48,155 nucleotides of DNA from Rhodanobacter sp. (GTDB lineage: Bacteria; Pseudomonadota; Gammaproteobacteria; Xanthomonadales; Rhodanobacteraceae): the NCBI GenBank assembly GCA_004298015.1, contig SCSE01000089.1, positions 1 through 48,155 of the forward strand. Direction: 5' to 3'. The position numbers were made by a program, and so were the translations under genes. A model generated the notes under the pieces. The model had not been told where the DNA came from and did no database searches. It worked only from the letters and a program-made list of their open reading frames with translations. Of this stretch, positions 7,541 to 21,383 are shown one piece after another; positions within the stretch are counted from its first letter, which is position 1, and each line of letters begins with the position of its first letter.

Positions 7541-7845
7541 TGTCCGATATTCCGCACAGCTTGCCCGAGGGCGTCGAAGCCTATGGCCGCTCGATCGACT
7601 TCACCGCAGACAATCTGCCGTTGAAACTGCAACGAACTCACACCACCAAGCCCGGAACGTGGGGCTTGATCCATGTGCTTGAGGGCCGTATCCACTTCGA
7701 ACTGGAGGCACCCCTGGCAGGGGAGACCTTCGCCGAAAGCAACGACGTGATCGTGATCGAACCGCAGGCGCCGCATCACGTCCGTTTTGTGGAGCCTGGG
7801 CGCTTCTACGTTGAATTCTACCGTCTTGCAGGTGCAACCTCTTGA
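7537..7845 (+). CDS. DUF1971/cupin-like small protein
   Basis: A 102-residue single-domain beta-barrel protein. The stretch RTHTTKPGTWGLIHVLEG and the later EPQAPHHVRFVEPGRFYVEF match the DUF1971 group, which is related to the N-terminal domain of TehB-type tellurite resistance proteins. Histidines near residues 30 and 76 could bind a metal. It is the last gene of the tightly overlapping block; a 146-base gap without a convincing gene follows before fdxA. Confidence 0.75.
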   Translation: MMSDIPHSLPEGVEAYGRSIDFTADNLPLKLQRTHTTKPGTWGLIHVLEGRIHFELEAPLAGETFAESNDVIVIEPQAPHHVRFVEPGRFYVEFYRLAGATS

Positions 7846-7991
7846 ACACGAAAGAACTGTCGTCTCTCTTCACCCAGGTGCTTCTTGCACCATGCCGCCG
7901 AGCAAGCCCGGCGAAGTTGAACCAGGCAAGCGCCCCATTCGCGTCGTCGACCTTTTTTCGGATGCGTGCAGCGTAACCCGAGAATCACCTT

Positions 7992-8315
7992 ATGACTCAT
8001 GTCGTCACCGATAACTGTATCAAGTGCAAATACACCGATTGCGTCGAGGTCTGTCCGGTCGATTGCTTTCACGAAGGCCCCAACTTCCTGGTGATCGACC
8101 CGGTTGAATGTATCGATTGCACGCTTTGTGTTGCCGAATGTCCGGCCTATGCCATTTTTCCCGAGGATGATGTGCCCGCAGGGCAGGAGCACTTTCTGCA
8201 AATCAACGCCGAGCTGGCGCCGAAGTGGCCGGTGATCGACAGCAGGATCGACGCCCCACCGGATGCCGAGCAGTGGAACGGCGTGGCCGACAAGCTGCCG
8301 TATCTGGAGCGTTGA
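7992..8315 (+). CDS. fdxA: Seven-iron ferredoxin FdxA
   Basis: A 107-residue ferredoxin with a 3Fe-4S plus a 4Fe-4S cluster. Cysteines at 9, 12, 17, 21 and 25 ([17 protein letters not shown]) and 40, 43, 46 and 50 ([11 protein letters not shown]) follow the Azotobacter FdI-type pattern. The C-terminal extension ([16 protein letters not shown]) is typical of FdxA. It is a low-potential carrier and could supply electrons to lipoyl synthase, encoded two genes on. It lies 146 bases after the cupin gene and may have its own promoter in addition to operon readthrough. Confidence 0.93.
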   Translation: MTHVVTDNCIKCKYTDCVEVCPVDCFHEGPNFLVIDPVECIDCTLCVAECPAYAIFPEDDVPAGQEHFLQINAELAPKWPVIDSRIDAPPDAEQWNGVADKLPYLER

Positions 8316-8316
8316 G

Positions 8317-8640
8317 ATGGATATCGACCCGCGATTGCCCACTCCACCCGATGCGGTTACCGGACTGCGCGTTTCCTCGGCGGACACCGTGTGCGAAGTG
8401 GACTGGGCTGATCTGCCGCTGACTTGCCCGCCACACGACAGCAGCCTCTGGAATGGCCATCCGCGCATTTATCTGCCGATCCACCAGACCGGCCGCGCGC
8501 GCTGTCCTTATTGCGGCACGCTTTACCTCCTGCGCGAGGTGCAGTTGGATGCCGTCCCGCCACGCCTTGCCAATCTGGAGATCGAGCAGTGCTATGCCAT
8601 GGCGATCGAGCGCCGGGTTCGCGAGCTCGCGCAGAAATGA
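8317..8640 (+). CDS. CHCC-type zinc-finger protein (NDUFS6-like)
   Basis: A 107-residue protein with a zinc finger formed by [18 protein letters not shown] and [13 protein letters not shown], the zf-CHCC arrangement shared with complex I subunit NDUFS6. The ATG at 8317 follows the fdxA stop by one base, and its stop overlaps the lipA ATG, so it is locked between two iron-sulfur protein genes. The function of the bacterial relatives is not established. Confidence 0.8.
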   Translation: MDIDPRLPTPPDAVTGLRVSSADTVCEVDWADLPLTCPPHDSSLWNGHPRIYLPIHQTGRARCPYCGTLYLLREVQLDAVPPRLANLEIEQCYAMAIERRVRELAQK

Positions 8641-9665
8641 TCCAACCTCTCAATCGCCAGCCCGCAAGGTCATTGCCCATGGTTTCGCCTGTTCATTCCA
8701 GTACACCACGTGACGGCAGCAAGTACGTCACCCCGGAAGGGGTCCGTGCGGTCAAGGGAGGGCTGCGCCCGCATGCCGACAGCATCACCCCCGATATCGA
8801 TCGCAAGCCGCCCTGGTTGCGCGTGCGCCTGCCAGCCGGCGAGCGTTATGAAGCCGTACGCGAAATCGTTCGCGGCCATGGTCTACACACGGTCTGTGCG
8901 GAGTCCAAGTGTCCCAATATCGCCGAATGCTGGGGGCGCGGCACCGCAACCCTGATGTTGATGGGCGAGGTGTGTACTCGCGCCTGCCGGTTCTGTTCCG
9001 TGAGTACCGGGAATCCACACGGCTGGCTGGATCCCCTCGAGCCGCCGCACGTCGCCAAAGCAGTGGCACTGATGGGGTTGAAATACGTCGTGCTGACATC
9101 GGTCGATCGCGACGACCTCCCCGATGGCGGCTCTGCGCACTATGCGGCATGCATCCGCGCCATCCATGCGCGTACGCCAACGGTGGCGGTGGAGGCACTG
9201 ACACCGGATTTCGCCGGCGACCTCACTGCCGTGGCAAAGGTGCTGGACGCCGGCCTGGTTACCTACGCGCAGAATCTGGAAACCGTCGCGCGTCTGACCC
9301 GCCAGGTACGCGATCCGCGTGCCGGTTATGCGCAGACGTTGCGTGTGCTCGAGTTTGCCAAGCAACACGCGCCCGACACGTTGACCAAGTCCAGCCTGAT
9401 GCTGGGGCTGGGTGAGACCGATGCCGAGATCGGCCAGGCCCTTGATGACTTGCGCGCCGCGCAGGTCGATATTGTCACGCTCGGGCAGTATTTGCGCCCG
9501 TCGCCGAACCACCTGCCGGTGGCACGCTTCGTGACGCCCGAACAATTCCACCGCTATCGCGACCTGGCGCTGGCGAAAGGCTTTGTCGAAGCGGTCGCCG
9601 GGCCGTTGGTACGTTCGAGTTATCGCGCCGAGCGCGTGCTGGAGCGCAACAACGTGGGGTTGTGA
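8637..9665 (+). CDS. lipA: Lipoyl synthase LipA
   Basis: A radical SAM enzyme that inserts two sulfurs into octanoyl groups on lipoyl domains, sacrificing its auxiliary cluster. Auxiliary cluster cysteines are 87, 92 and 98 ([12 protein letters not shown]); the SAM cluster cysteines are 113, 117 and 120 (CTRACRFC); the C-terminal RSSYRA supplies the serine ligand. ATG 8637 overlaps the preceding stop; ATG 8679 is an alternative. lipA is usually paired with lipB, which is absent here. Its place at the end of a probable NsrR operon is unusual and may mark a second, stress-linked copy. Confidence 0.93.
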   Translation: MIQPLNRQPARSLPMVSPVHSSTPRDGSKYVTPEGVRAVKGGLRPHADSITPDIDRKPPWLRVRLPAGERYEAVREIVRGHGLHTVCAESKCPNIAECWGRGTATLMLMGEVCTRACRFCSVSTGNPHGWLDPLEPPHVAKAVALMGLKYVVLTSVDRDDLPDGGSAHYAACIRAIHARTPTVAVEALTPDFAGDLTAVAKVLDAGLVTYAQNLETVARLTRQVRDPRAGYAQTLRVLEFAKQHAPDTLTKSSLMLGLGETDAEIGQALDDLRAAQVDIVTLGQYLRPSPNHLPVARFVTPEQFHRYRDLALAKGFVEAVAGPLVRSSYRAERVLERNNVGL

Positions 9666-9670
9666 ACCGA

Positions 9671-9688
9671 GGAAGCCACCCGGCTTCC
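9671..9688 (+). terminator. Hairpin after lipA, possible weak terminator
   Basis: A perfect 7-bp stem, GGAAGCC (9671-9677) with GGCTTCC (9682-9688), loop ACCC, begins five bases after the lipA stop. It lacks a following T run. A second hairpin of about 8 bp (9693-9713) follows. Together they could end or stabilise the operon transcript. Confidence 0.45.
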
Positions 9689-9731
9689 GACGCCGGCATG
9701 CGCGGCTCGCGTGCCATGCAGGAGATCCATC

Positions 9732-9971
9732 ATGAGCGTGTCGCCGAATAATCGTATAGGCCGATGCCTGCGCGCACCGGCCGACCCCACAGGCTTTTCG
9801 GGCCTGTCCACATCTTCGCCCTCTTCGCCGGCTATCCCGTCAAGTGAAGAGGCCGCCGCTCGCGATGCACGCGAGCGGCGGCTCGACGACACCCTGGCGG
9901 AGAGTTTCCCGGCCAGCGATCCATTGCCATGGACGCTTGGCCGGCACAGTACAACACCTCCAGAACGCTGA
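9732..9971 (+). CDS. Small protein with SFPASDP motif
   Basis: 79 residues; the C-terminal part reads RRLDDTLAESFPASDPLPWT, a motif found in many short, mostly uncharacterised bacterial proteins. The N-terminal half is rich in serine and proline and looks disordered. AGGAGA at 9720-9725 supports the ATG at 9732. It lies just before an AhpD-like gene. The function is unknown. Confidence 0.65.
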   Translation: MSVSPNNRIGRCLRAPADPTGFSGLSTSSPSSPAIPSSEEAAARDARERRLDDTLAESFPASDPLPWTLGRHSTTPPER

Positions 9972-9993
9972 TTTCCTCACCACGGAGAACGTC

Positions 9994-10338
9994 ATGGAAC
10001 ATCCGGTCTATCCGCAGCTCACCCCGGAACTCGCACGTAAACGGCGCGAACTGGCGCCGGCCACACTGGACGCCTTCAAGGCCTTCAGCGCCCAGGTCTT
10101 TGCCGACGGCGCACTGCCGAACAAGACCAAGCAGTTGATCGCCGTGGCGGTGGCGCACGTCACACAATGTCCCTATTGCATCCGCGGCCATACCGAGGCC
10201 GCGCTCAAGCATGGCGCCAGCGAGCAGGAGATCATGGAGGCGATCTGGGTTGCCAGCGAAATGCGCGCCGGTGCCGCCTACGCGCATGCGACGCTGGCGC
10301 TCGACGTCATGCAACAGGTGCACGCGAAGGCACGTTAG
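9994..10338 (+). CDS. AhpD-like carboxymuconolactone decarboxylase family protein
   Basis: 114 residues. The CXXC redox pair is Cys59/Cys62 followed by His66 (QCPYCIRGHTE), the AhpD-type active site used in thiol-dependent peroxide reduction. The helices around it (KQLIAVAVAHVT; EQEIMEAIWVASEM) fit the CMD fold. The start at ATG 9994 is preceded by GGAGAA. The order with a PEP mutase family gene and a second CMD gene downstream suggests a small redox or detoxification cluster. Confidence 0.85.
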   Translation: MEHPVYPQLTPELARKRRELAPATLDAFKAFSAQVFADGALPNKTKQLIAVAVAHVTQCPYCIRGHTEAALKHGASEQEIMEAIWVASEMRAGAAYAHATLALDVMQQVHAKAR

Positions 10339-10505
10339 ACGTCCGAAGGAGGCGTCTGTGAAGACGCGTTATGCAGGCGTTGTCGAAGCCACGCGGCGTC
10401 GCCGCACTGGTCGCCGTCGGCGCATCATCTGCCGATATTCCGACAAACATGAGATTTTTCCGCCGCCCCCTCGGCGGGCAGCAAGCTGCAGAGAGAACAC
10501 CAGAC

Positions 10506-11345
10506 ATGAAAATGGAGGCGCAAGTCCTCAAGGCACAAACCTTCCGCAAAATGCACGACCGCTCCGCGGTTTTGCTACTGCCCAACGCATGGGATGCCGG
10601 CAGTGCTCGCCTGCTGGCGCGGCATGGTTTCACTGCCATCGCCACCACCAGCGGCGGTCTGGCCTGGTCGCTGGGTTATGCCGATGGCGAGCAGGTACCG
10701 CTGGCCGAGGTGCTGGCAGCGATTGCACGGATAACCCGCGTGGTCGAGCTGCCGGTAACGGTGGACATGGAGGGCGGTTACGGCGACACGCCTGCGGCTG
10801 TCGGTGCCAGCGTGCGTGCCGTCATTGCGGTGGGTGCCGTGGGTATCAATCTGGAGGACGGATTGCCCGGTCACCATGGCCTTCGCTCCCGCTCCGAGGC
10901 CGCCGCACGCATTGACGCCGCACGCAGGGCGGCCACCGCGGTCGGTGTGCCGATCGTGATCAACGCCCGCGTGGATACCTGCATGCAGCATCCTGGCGAC
11001 TGCGACGCTTCATGTTTCGACGAAACGGTGCAACGGGCACAGGCCTACCTGGCGGCAGGCGCAGACTGTGTCTATCCCATCGCGCTGCGTGATGGCCCGC
11101 TGCTGCAGGCGCTGGTAAGCGCAATCGAAGCGCCGGTCAACGTCACTGCCGGCCCCGGCGTCCCCGAGCTGGCCGAGCTCGCCCGGCTCGGGATTGCCCG
11201 GGTGAGTACCGCCACACGTCTCGCGACCATGGCACTGGCAGCGCTTGATCGTGCAGCCACCGAATTGCTTTCCAGTGGCCGGTTCGATTGCCTGGCGTCC
11301 AGTTTCAGCTACTCGGACGCACAACGACTCTTTGGCAGTGAGTGA
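10506..11345 (+). CDS. Isocitrate lyase/PEP mutase family protein
   Basis: 279 residues with a TIM-barrel of the ICL/PEPM superfamily. LLLPNAWDAGSARLLARHGF opens the barrel, VDMEGGYGD (about 86-94) carries the metal-binding acidic residue, and INLEDG and INARVDT are further active-site strands. The substrate is not predictable: relatives include oxaloacetate decarboxylases and 2-methylisocitrate lyase-like proteins. I start at ATG 10506, where similarity begins; the frame is open from 10371. The CMD gene that follows starts 35 bases after its stop. Confidence 0.85.
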   Translation: MKMEAQVLKAQTFRKMHDRSAVLLLPNAWDAGSARLLARHGFTAIATTSGGLAWSLGYADGEQVPLAEVLAAIARITRVVELPVTVDMEGGYGDTPAAVGASVRAVIAVGAVGINLEDGLPGHHGLRSRSEAAARIDAARRAATAVGVPIVINARVDTCMQHPGDCDASCFDETVQRAQAYLAAGADCVYPIALRDGPLLQALVSAIEAPVNVTAGPGVPELAELARLGIARVSTATRLATMALAALDRAATELLSSGRFDCLASSFSYSDAQRLFGSE

Positions 11346-11380
11346 AGGTCCGGTGCAGTTCCGTCCCCAAGGAGATAACC

Positions 11381-11842
11381 ATGACTACTCGTATCGACTA
11401 CAGCAAAGCGGCCCCGGATGTGTTCAAGGCCATGCTCGACCTGGAAGCCGGAGTGCGCCGTTCGGGGTTGGAGCATGCGATGCTCGAGCTGGTGAAGACG
11501 CGCGCTTCGCAGATCAATGGCTGTGCCTACTGCCTGGACATGCACAGCAAGGATGCCCGCGCCGCCGGCGAGACGGAACAGCGCTTGTATCTGCTATCGG
11601 CATGGCGCGAAACCGCATTTTATTCACCACGCGAGCGAGCGGCGCTGGCGTGGACCGAAGCGGTGACACAGGTTTCCATGAGCGAGTTATCTGACACCCT
11701 CTACGCGGAAGTACGGGAGCATTTCAACGAGAAGGAGATCGTCGAGCTGACCCTGGCCATCATTGCCATCAACGGCTGGAATCGCCTGGCGATCGCGTTC
11801 CGTCCGCACGTGGGAAGCTATGTGGCGAAGTCGATCGAGTGA
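11381..11842 (+). CDS. Carboxymuconolactone decarboxylase family (AhpD-like) protein
   Basis: 153 residues, with a strong ribosome binding site AAGGAGATAACC directly before the ATG. The redox motif is Cys48/Cys51 and His55 (GCAYCLDMHSK). The rest, including RERAALAWTEAVT and EIVELTLAIIAINGWNR, is typical of the single-domain alkylhydroperoxidase/CMD family. It is only distantly similar to the CMD gene at 9994 and is not a recent duplicate. Confidence 0.88.
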   Translation: MTTRIDYSKAAPDVFKAMLDLEAGVRRSGLEHAMLELVKTRASQINGCAYCLDMHSKDARAAGETEQRLYLLSAWRETAFYSPRERAALAWTEAVTQVSMSELSDTLYAEVREHFNEKEIVELTLAIIAINGWNRLAIAFRPHVGSYVAKSIE

Positions 11843-12402
11843 GATCGAAGCGATCGTGATGCCGCGCGCCGCGGGGCGTGCAGGAGTACGCTTTTTCTCC
11901 ACGTCCCTCACGCCGCCCGATGTCGAGGACTGCGCTGTCTGCGTGTGACGCCAGCAGCAGGTCCAGTGCCTGTAGCCGTTCGGCCAAGGCGGGAGTCACC
12001 GGGCGCCAGCTTGCCCCGTCATTCGGTGGTTGAGAGCGAAAACCGTGGGAACGATGAAAAACAGGGCCTTCCGCCTAACAAGTGCCGTTCGGAGCAGGGA
12101 TCCGGAAACGATGGTGCGGGTCGTGGCCGTGAATCGTTCTGCGCGCTCGGTCAGGAGGTGATCCGTCGCAGACGACAGGCCTGTCTCCCCAAGGTCGCGC
12201 CAACGCCTCGCGTATCGATTGCATTGCTGGGCGAAGCATCCAGCCTGGTATTCGATGTGCTTGCCGGCCTGCCCACGGGCTTGTTCGCTGCAGGAGTCAG
12301 TGCAACCCGCGCCTTCGGGCACTTCGCCGGCGGAACTGCTGGGCCCGCAGTACCCCCACCTACCGTATCGCGCGAACGACGCGCGGTTCACCGCCACCGG
12401 TT
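11843..12402. other. 560-base gap, no supported gene
   Basis: Open frames exist on both strands but none has a recognisable domain or start signal. A minus-strand frame beginning near 11999 ([20 protein letters not shown]) has protein-like composition for about 27 residues and then degenerates; it may be a gene remnant. No clear terminator for gltD was seen. Confidence 0.35.
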
Positions 12403-13866
12403 TCAGCGCGGCAGGGTGGAGCTGCCCATCAGGAACGTATCCACCGCGCGGGCGCATTGCCGCCCTTCGCGGATCGCCCATACCACCAGCGACTGCCCGC
12501 GACGCATGTCACCGGCGGCAAAGACCTGGCTGACGCTGGTCTGGTAGCAAGCCTCGCCGTCCGTGCTCGCCCTGGCATTACCGCGCGCGTCCTTTTCGAC
12601 ACCGAACGCACCCAGCACGTTCTGCGCCGGCGAGACGAAGCCCATGGCCAGCAGCACCAGGGTGGCCGGAATCTCGAATTCGCTGTCGGCCAGCTCGAGC
12701 ATCCTGCCGTCCTTCCACTGAAGGCGCACCGCGGTCAGGCTTTTCACGTGGCCATTGCCATCATCGTTGAAGCGCTTGGTCGCCACCGCCCAGTCGCGCT
12801 CGCAGCCTTCCTCGTGGGAGCTGGAGGAGCGCAGGCGAATCGGCCAGTACGGCCACACCAGAGGCTTGTTCTCCTGCACCGGCGGCTGCGGCAGCAATTC
12901 GAACTGGGTGACCGAGGCCGCGCCATGGCGGTTCGAGGTACCCACGCAGTCGGAACCGGTATCGCCGCCACCGATCACCACCACATGTCTGGCGGTGGCC
13001 AGGACTTGTTGCTTGAGCTTGTCGCCGGCCACCACCTTGTTCTGCTGCGGCAGGAAATCCATGGCGAAATGGACGCCCTTCAATTCCCGACCCGGCACCG
13101 GCAGGTCGCGCGGCGTCTCCGCACCGCCGGCGATCACCACCGCGTCGTAATCCCGCTTCAATTGTTCTGGTGCCATCGCCTCGATCCTGCCATGCGCCGC
13201 TGCATCGGGAGCCTCGCCCACGAACACGTTGCAGCGGAATTGCACACCTTCGGCGCGCAACTGCTCCACCCGACGGTCGATGTGCGCTTTGTCCAGTTTG
13301 AAGTCCGGGATGCCGTAGCGCAGCAGGCCACCGATCCGATCGTTCTTCTCGAACACGGTCACCGCATGCCCGGCACGCGCCAACTGTTGCGCGGCGGCGA
13401 GTCCGGCGGGGCCGGAGCCGACCACGGCCACCGTTTTACCGGTCTGGTGCGCTGCCGGCTGGGCTGTCACCCAACCTTCCTCCCAGCCCTTGTCGATGAT
13501 CTTGTGTTCGATCGACTTGATGCCCACCGCGTCACTGTTGATGTTCAGCGTACAGGCTGCTTCGCACGGCGCCGGGCACACGCGCCCGGTAAATTCGGGG
13601 AAGTTGTTGGTCGAGTGCAGGACATCCAGCGCCTGCTTCCAGTCCTGCCGATAAACCAGCTCGTTGAAGTCGGGAATGATGTTGTTGACCGGGCAGCCGT
13701 GGTGACAAAACGGAATGCCGCAGTCCATGCAGCGCGCGGCCTGGGTAGCGGCGTCGCCGTCATTGAGATGCCTGGAGAACTCGCGCCAGTGCTTCTTGCG
13801 CTGTGCCGGTGCTTCGCTGGCCTCGTGCAGCCGCGGGTATTCGAGAAAGCCGGTGATCTTGCCCAT
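12403..13866 (-). CDS. gltD: Glutamate synthase small subunit GltD
   Basis: The flavoprotein subunit of NADPH-dependent glutamate synthase, which feeds electrons to GltB. N-terminal cysteines 46, 49, 54 and 58 ([13 protein letters not shown]) start the iron-sulfur region. [21 protein letters not shown] is the FAD Rossmann motif and [21 protein letters not shown] the NADPH site. At 487 residues it is near the family norm. It starts at ATG 13866, where the [10 protein letters not shown] family N-terminus begins, 23 bases after gltB, with which it forms an operon. Confidence 0.95.
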   Translation of the reverse strand: MGKITGFLEYPRLHEASEAPAQRKKHWREFSRHLNDGDAATQAARCMDCGIPFCHHGCPVNNIIPDFNELVYRQDWKQALDVLHSTNNFPEFTGRVCPAPCEAACTLNINSDAVGIKSIEHKIIDKGWEEGWVTAQPAAHQTGKTVAVVGSGPAGLAAAQQLARAGHAVTVFEKNDRIGGLLRYGIPDFKLDKAHIDRRVEQLRAEGVQFRCNVFVGEAPDAAAHGRIEAMAPEQLKRDYDAVVIAGGAETPRDLPVPGRELKGVHFAMDFLPQQNKVVAGDKLKQQVLATARHVVVIGGGDTGSDCVGTSNRHGAASVTQFELLPQPPVQENKPLVWPYWPIRLRSSSSHEEGCERDWAVATKRFNDDGNGHVKSLTAVRLQWKDGRMLELADSEFEIPATLVLLAMGFVSPAQNVLGAFGVEKDARGNARASTDGEACYQTSVSQVFAAGDMRRGQSLVVWAIREGRQCARAVDTFLMGSSTLPR

Positions 13867-13889
13867 CTGTCGTGTATTCCTCTTGTGGC

Positions 13890-18593
<4,704 letters not shown>

Positions 18594-18626
18594 TCTCTCC
18601 ACTCCCGGGAGTATGGGGGAGGATTT

Positions 18627-18654
18627 ACTATAGTGCGACGCAACAAAATGGCAA
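18627..18654 (-). promoter_or_regulatory. gltBD promoter
   Basis: On the minus strand: -35 TTGCCA (18649-18654), a 16-base spacer and -10 TATAGT (18627-18632). The start site would be about 30 bases before the gltB ATG. A CTCCCGGGAG palindrome (18602-18611) lies in the leader. Confidence 0.7.
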
Positions 18655-18700
18655 GAAAGCGACACAACCATCGATGCGGCACGCCGAAAATTGAATTTAA

Positions 18701-19990
18701 GGTTCTTCTCCCAATCGGGTGGGGCGGTCAGCGTAGGGGGGGAGGAGAGACAAGCAGCCGTACCAGCAGATACTCGGGATCGAGTCGCCGTGGCGTGTGA
18801 CGGCGGTCGATGTGGCAGTCGAGGAGGGTGAGGTCAGGGTACGGTACGGGTGGAGGCGAAGTCCGGTGCCGGGCATGTCCGCACGCAGTGTGGCAAGCGG
18901 AGCGCGGGCTATGGCCGGTGGGTTCGGCGTCGGTGGCACCTGGAGGCCTGTCAGCTCAAGACCGTCCTGGTCGCCGAGGGGTCGCGTGTAACCTGTACGG
19001 AGCACGGTATGGTGATGGTGAAGGTGCCGTGGTCAGCGCCGGGCACGGGGTTTACTGCGCTGTCCGAAGCGCGGGCGATCAGCTGGCTCAAGGAGGCCTC
19101 GATCGCGGCAGGGGCGCGGCAACTGAAGCTGAGCTGGAACACGATTGACGGCATCGTGCAGCGTGCGGTCAAGCCCGGCCTTGCCTGTCGCCAGCACAAG
19201 CCTTCGAAGCACCTTGGCGTGGACGAGACCGCCTTTCGCAGGGTCATAACTATTTCATGGTGGTCTCCGGGGGCTCCACCGTGTGGTACGTGGCCGACCA
19301 CCGCAAGCCGTCGGGCCTGGATGACTGTGACGCCAGCTTGAGTGAGGCCGAATGAACCGCCATCGAGAGCATCTCGAGGGACATGTGGCCTGCCTTCATC
19401 GGCGCGACCCGTGCGGCATTGCCTGATGAGGACACCAAGATCGCTTTCGACAAGTTCCATGTAGCCAAGCATCTGGCGGATGCCGTTGACAAGGTGCGGC
19501 GCACCGGGCACAAGGCCGTGACGATCTGGTGCGTAGCAAATACCTGTGGCTGTGCAATCCCTCGGACATGAGCCAGAACCAGTGGAACGACCTCAAGGGC
19601 TTGCGTGAGAGCGCCTTGAAGACCGCCCATGCCTGGGCGATCAAGGAATTCGCCATGACCCTGCGGGGCCATGTCAGTCGCACGGGGCAGAGAAGCGCTG
19701 GAAGCGCTGGCTGGCGTGGACGACCCGCTGTCGATTGGAGCCGGTCAAGAAGGTAGCCGAAACGATCAAGCAGCACCTGTGCGGCATCCTCTACACCATC
19801 ATTCTGGATGGCCGACAACGGCGGCGCCGAAAGTATCGACGGCCGCATCAAACTGATCAAAGTACGCAGCTGCGGGTTCCGCAACACGGAGCGCTTCCGC
19901 AACGCCATCTACTTTCATCTCGGTGATCTGGATTTGCATCCAGAGGCTGCCAAGGCCTGGAAATTACCCACACGATCCGAGGTGGAGCTC
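18701..19990 (+). mobile_element. Decayed ISL3-family insertion sequence
   Basis: About 1.29 kb, the usual ISL3 size. The left end begins GGTTCTTCTCCCAATCGGGT (18701-18720), and the right end at 19967-19990 (CCCACACGATCCGAGGTGG) is its imperfect inverse. The interior is a broken transposase. It separates the gltB promoter from the nos locus. I did not identify a clear target-site duplication. Confidence 0.75.
18754..19966 (+). pseudogene. ISL3-family transposase, multiply frameshifted
   Basis: Successive frames spell an ISL3 transposase: [20 protein letters not shown], then after a shift near 18850 HLEACQLKTVLVAEGSRVTC and PSKHLGVDETAF, then HNYFMVVSGGSTVWYVADH, an in-frame TGA at about 19353, DMWPAFIGATRAALPDEDTK and AFDKFHVAKHLADAVDKVRR, then further shifts before SKYLWLCNPSDMSQNQWND, LEPVKKVAETIKQHLCGIL and CGFRNTERFRNAIYFHLGDL. 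The DDE residues occur in the VDET, FDKFH and downstream segments but in different frames. It cannot be translated as one protein. Confidence 0.88.
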
Positions 19991-20145
19991 ACTACTCATA
20001 ATGCGAGTACAACTAAGAGTGCGTGTAGTTCGCCTCACCACAAGCGCCTACGCACTTGGTCGCCGGGCTGTCGTTTCTGCGGCGGGTTTCCCTATATCAA
20101 GACTGTCCGATGCGACAGCTTGCCGCAGTCGTGCCCCATATGCAT

Positions 20146-20159
20146 TTGACCGGGGTCAA
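20146..20159 (+). promoter_or_regulatory. FNR/DNR-type operator upstream of the nos locus
   Basis: A perfect 14-base palindrome, TTGACCGGGGTCAA, 62 bases before the first gene of the locus. It fits the Crp/Fnr-family pattern TTGAY-N4-RTCAA used by FNR and by the NO-responsive DNR/NNR regulators. If it sits at -41.5, transcription would start near 20194; a weak -10, TAGCCT (20182-20187), suits this. Confidence 0.72.
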
Positions 20160-20220
20160 TCAGAAAGTGGGACGAGCACGCTAGCCTGAAAACCTGTTTA
20201 GGGGCCTGAGGGCATGGCGA

Positions 20221-21321
20221 GTGATCAGTTGTGATGTCGTCATCGTGGGTGCCGGTCCCGTGGGGCTATTTCAAGTCTTCGAGCTCGGTCTGCTCGGGCT
20301 TCATGCGTGTGTTGTCGATTCGATGCCGGTCCCCGGCGGCCAGTGCATGGAGCTCTATCCCGACAAGCCGATCTATGACATCCCGGCCGTTCCGGTATGC
20401 AGCGCGCGTGAGCTGATCGAACGGCTGCAAGTACAAATTCGGCCATTCGTCCCGGAGTTTTATCTGGGCGAGACCTTGACCACGATCAGTCGGTTGGAGA
20501 GCGGTCGCTTCAAGGCCACTACCAGCGCTGGAACGATTTTCGATACCGGCGTGCTGATCGTCGCAGGTGGACTCGGAGCCTTTTCACCACGCAAGCTTGC
20601 CATGCCCGACATTGACAGCCTGGAGGGCAAGTCGGTGCACTACAAGGTTATCGATGCCAGCCAGTTCGATGGCAAGGACATCATCATTGCCGGCGGCGGC
20701 GATGCGGCGCTGGATTGGTCGATGGCGCTGATCGATCGGGCCAACAGCATCGTGCTGGTACACCGTTCGAACAAGTTCCGTGCGGCACCCGCCCATGTCA
20801 GGCGCATGCGGGAGCTGTGCGACGCCGGTCGCATGCAGTTCTTCGAGGGCGATATCGTCGGGCTGGAAGCGCCGCAAGCGGAGCTGAAGTGGGTTCGAGT
20901 GCGTGCACGCAGCGGCGTGGTGCAACGGATCGAGGCGGAGCAACTGCTGGTGTTCTGGGGCTTGCATCCGGCACTCGGGCCGATAGCCGAATGGGGCTTG
21001 CAGCTCGAGCACCAGCAGCTTGCCGTCGACGCGGCCACGTTCCAGACATCGACGCCGGGCATTTATGCGGTCGGTGACATCAGCAACTATCCAGGCAAGA
21101 AGAAATTGATTCTGTCCGGCTTTCACGAAGCCGCACTGTGCGCCTTTGCTGTCAAGGAACACCTCAATCCAGGTGCGAAGGTGAATCTGCAATACACCAC
21201 CACCAGCCCGATCATGCACAAGCGTCTTGGCATCGAGGCTGGCTCCAATGAGGAGCCTGCCTCGACCGAGGTGGGCCCGGCTCACCCAGAAAGGGCAAGT
21301 GCAGCAGTGAGCGATTTCTGA
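20221..21321 (+). CDS. Ferredoxin-NADP reductase-like flavoprotein (thioredoxin reductase type)
   Basis: 366 residues with an FAD Rossmann motif at the N-terminus (VVIVGAGPVGLFQVFELG), the PGGQCMELYPDKPIYDIP segment of TrxR-type ferredoxin-NADP reductases, a second nucleotide motif (IIIAGGGDAALDWSMAL) and the C-terminal GIYAVGDISNYPGKKKLIL. It lacks the CXXC of true thioredoxin reductases. The C-terminus has a tail of about 25 residues beyond the family core. The start is GTG 20221, with GAGGG upstream. As the first gene of the nos locus, 62 bases before the HiPIP gene, it may shuttle electrons for N2O reduction; that is inference. Confidence 0.82.
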   Translation: MISCDVVIVGAGPVGLFQVFELGLLGLHACVVDSMPVPGGQCMELYPDKPIYDIPAVPVCSARELIERLQVQIRPFVPEFYLGETLTTISRLESGRFKATTSAGTIFDTGVLIVAGGLGAFSPRKLAMPDIDSLEGKSVHYKVIDASQFDGKDIIIAGGGDAALDWSMALIDRANSIVLVHRSNKFRAAPAHVRRMRELCDAGRMQFFEGDIVGLEAPQAELKWVRVRARSGVVQRIEAEQLLVFWGLHPALGPIAEWGLQLEHQQLAVDAATFQTSTPGIYAVGDISNYPGKKKLILSGFHEAALCAFAVKEHLNPGAKVNLQYTTTSPIMHKRLGIEAGSNEEPASTEVGPAHPERASAAVSDF

Positions 21322-21383
21322 GTGGTATGCCAGCACGCGGCGTGAGTGTGTGAAACGAAGTACTAAAAATCCAGGAGAGACTC

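Noticed and set aside
7842..7978. 44-codon frame from TTG 7842 between the cupin gene and fdxA
   Set aside because: Overlaps the cupin stop region and has a plausible start, but the translation turns arginine- and alanine-rich with no similarity.
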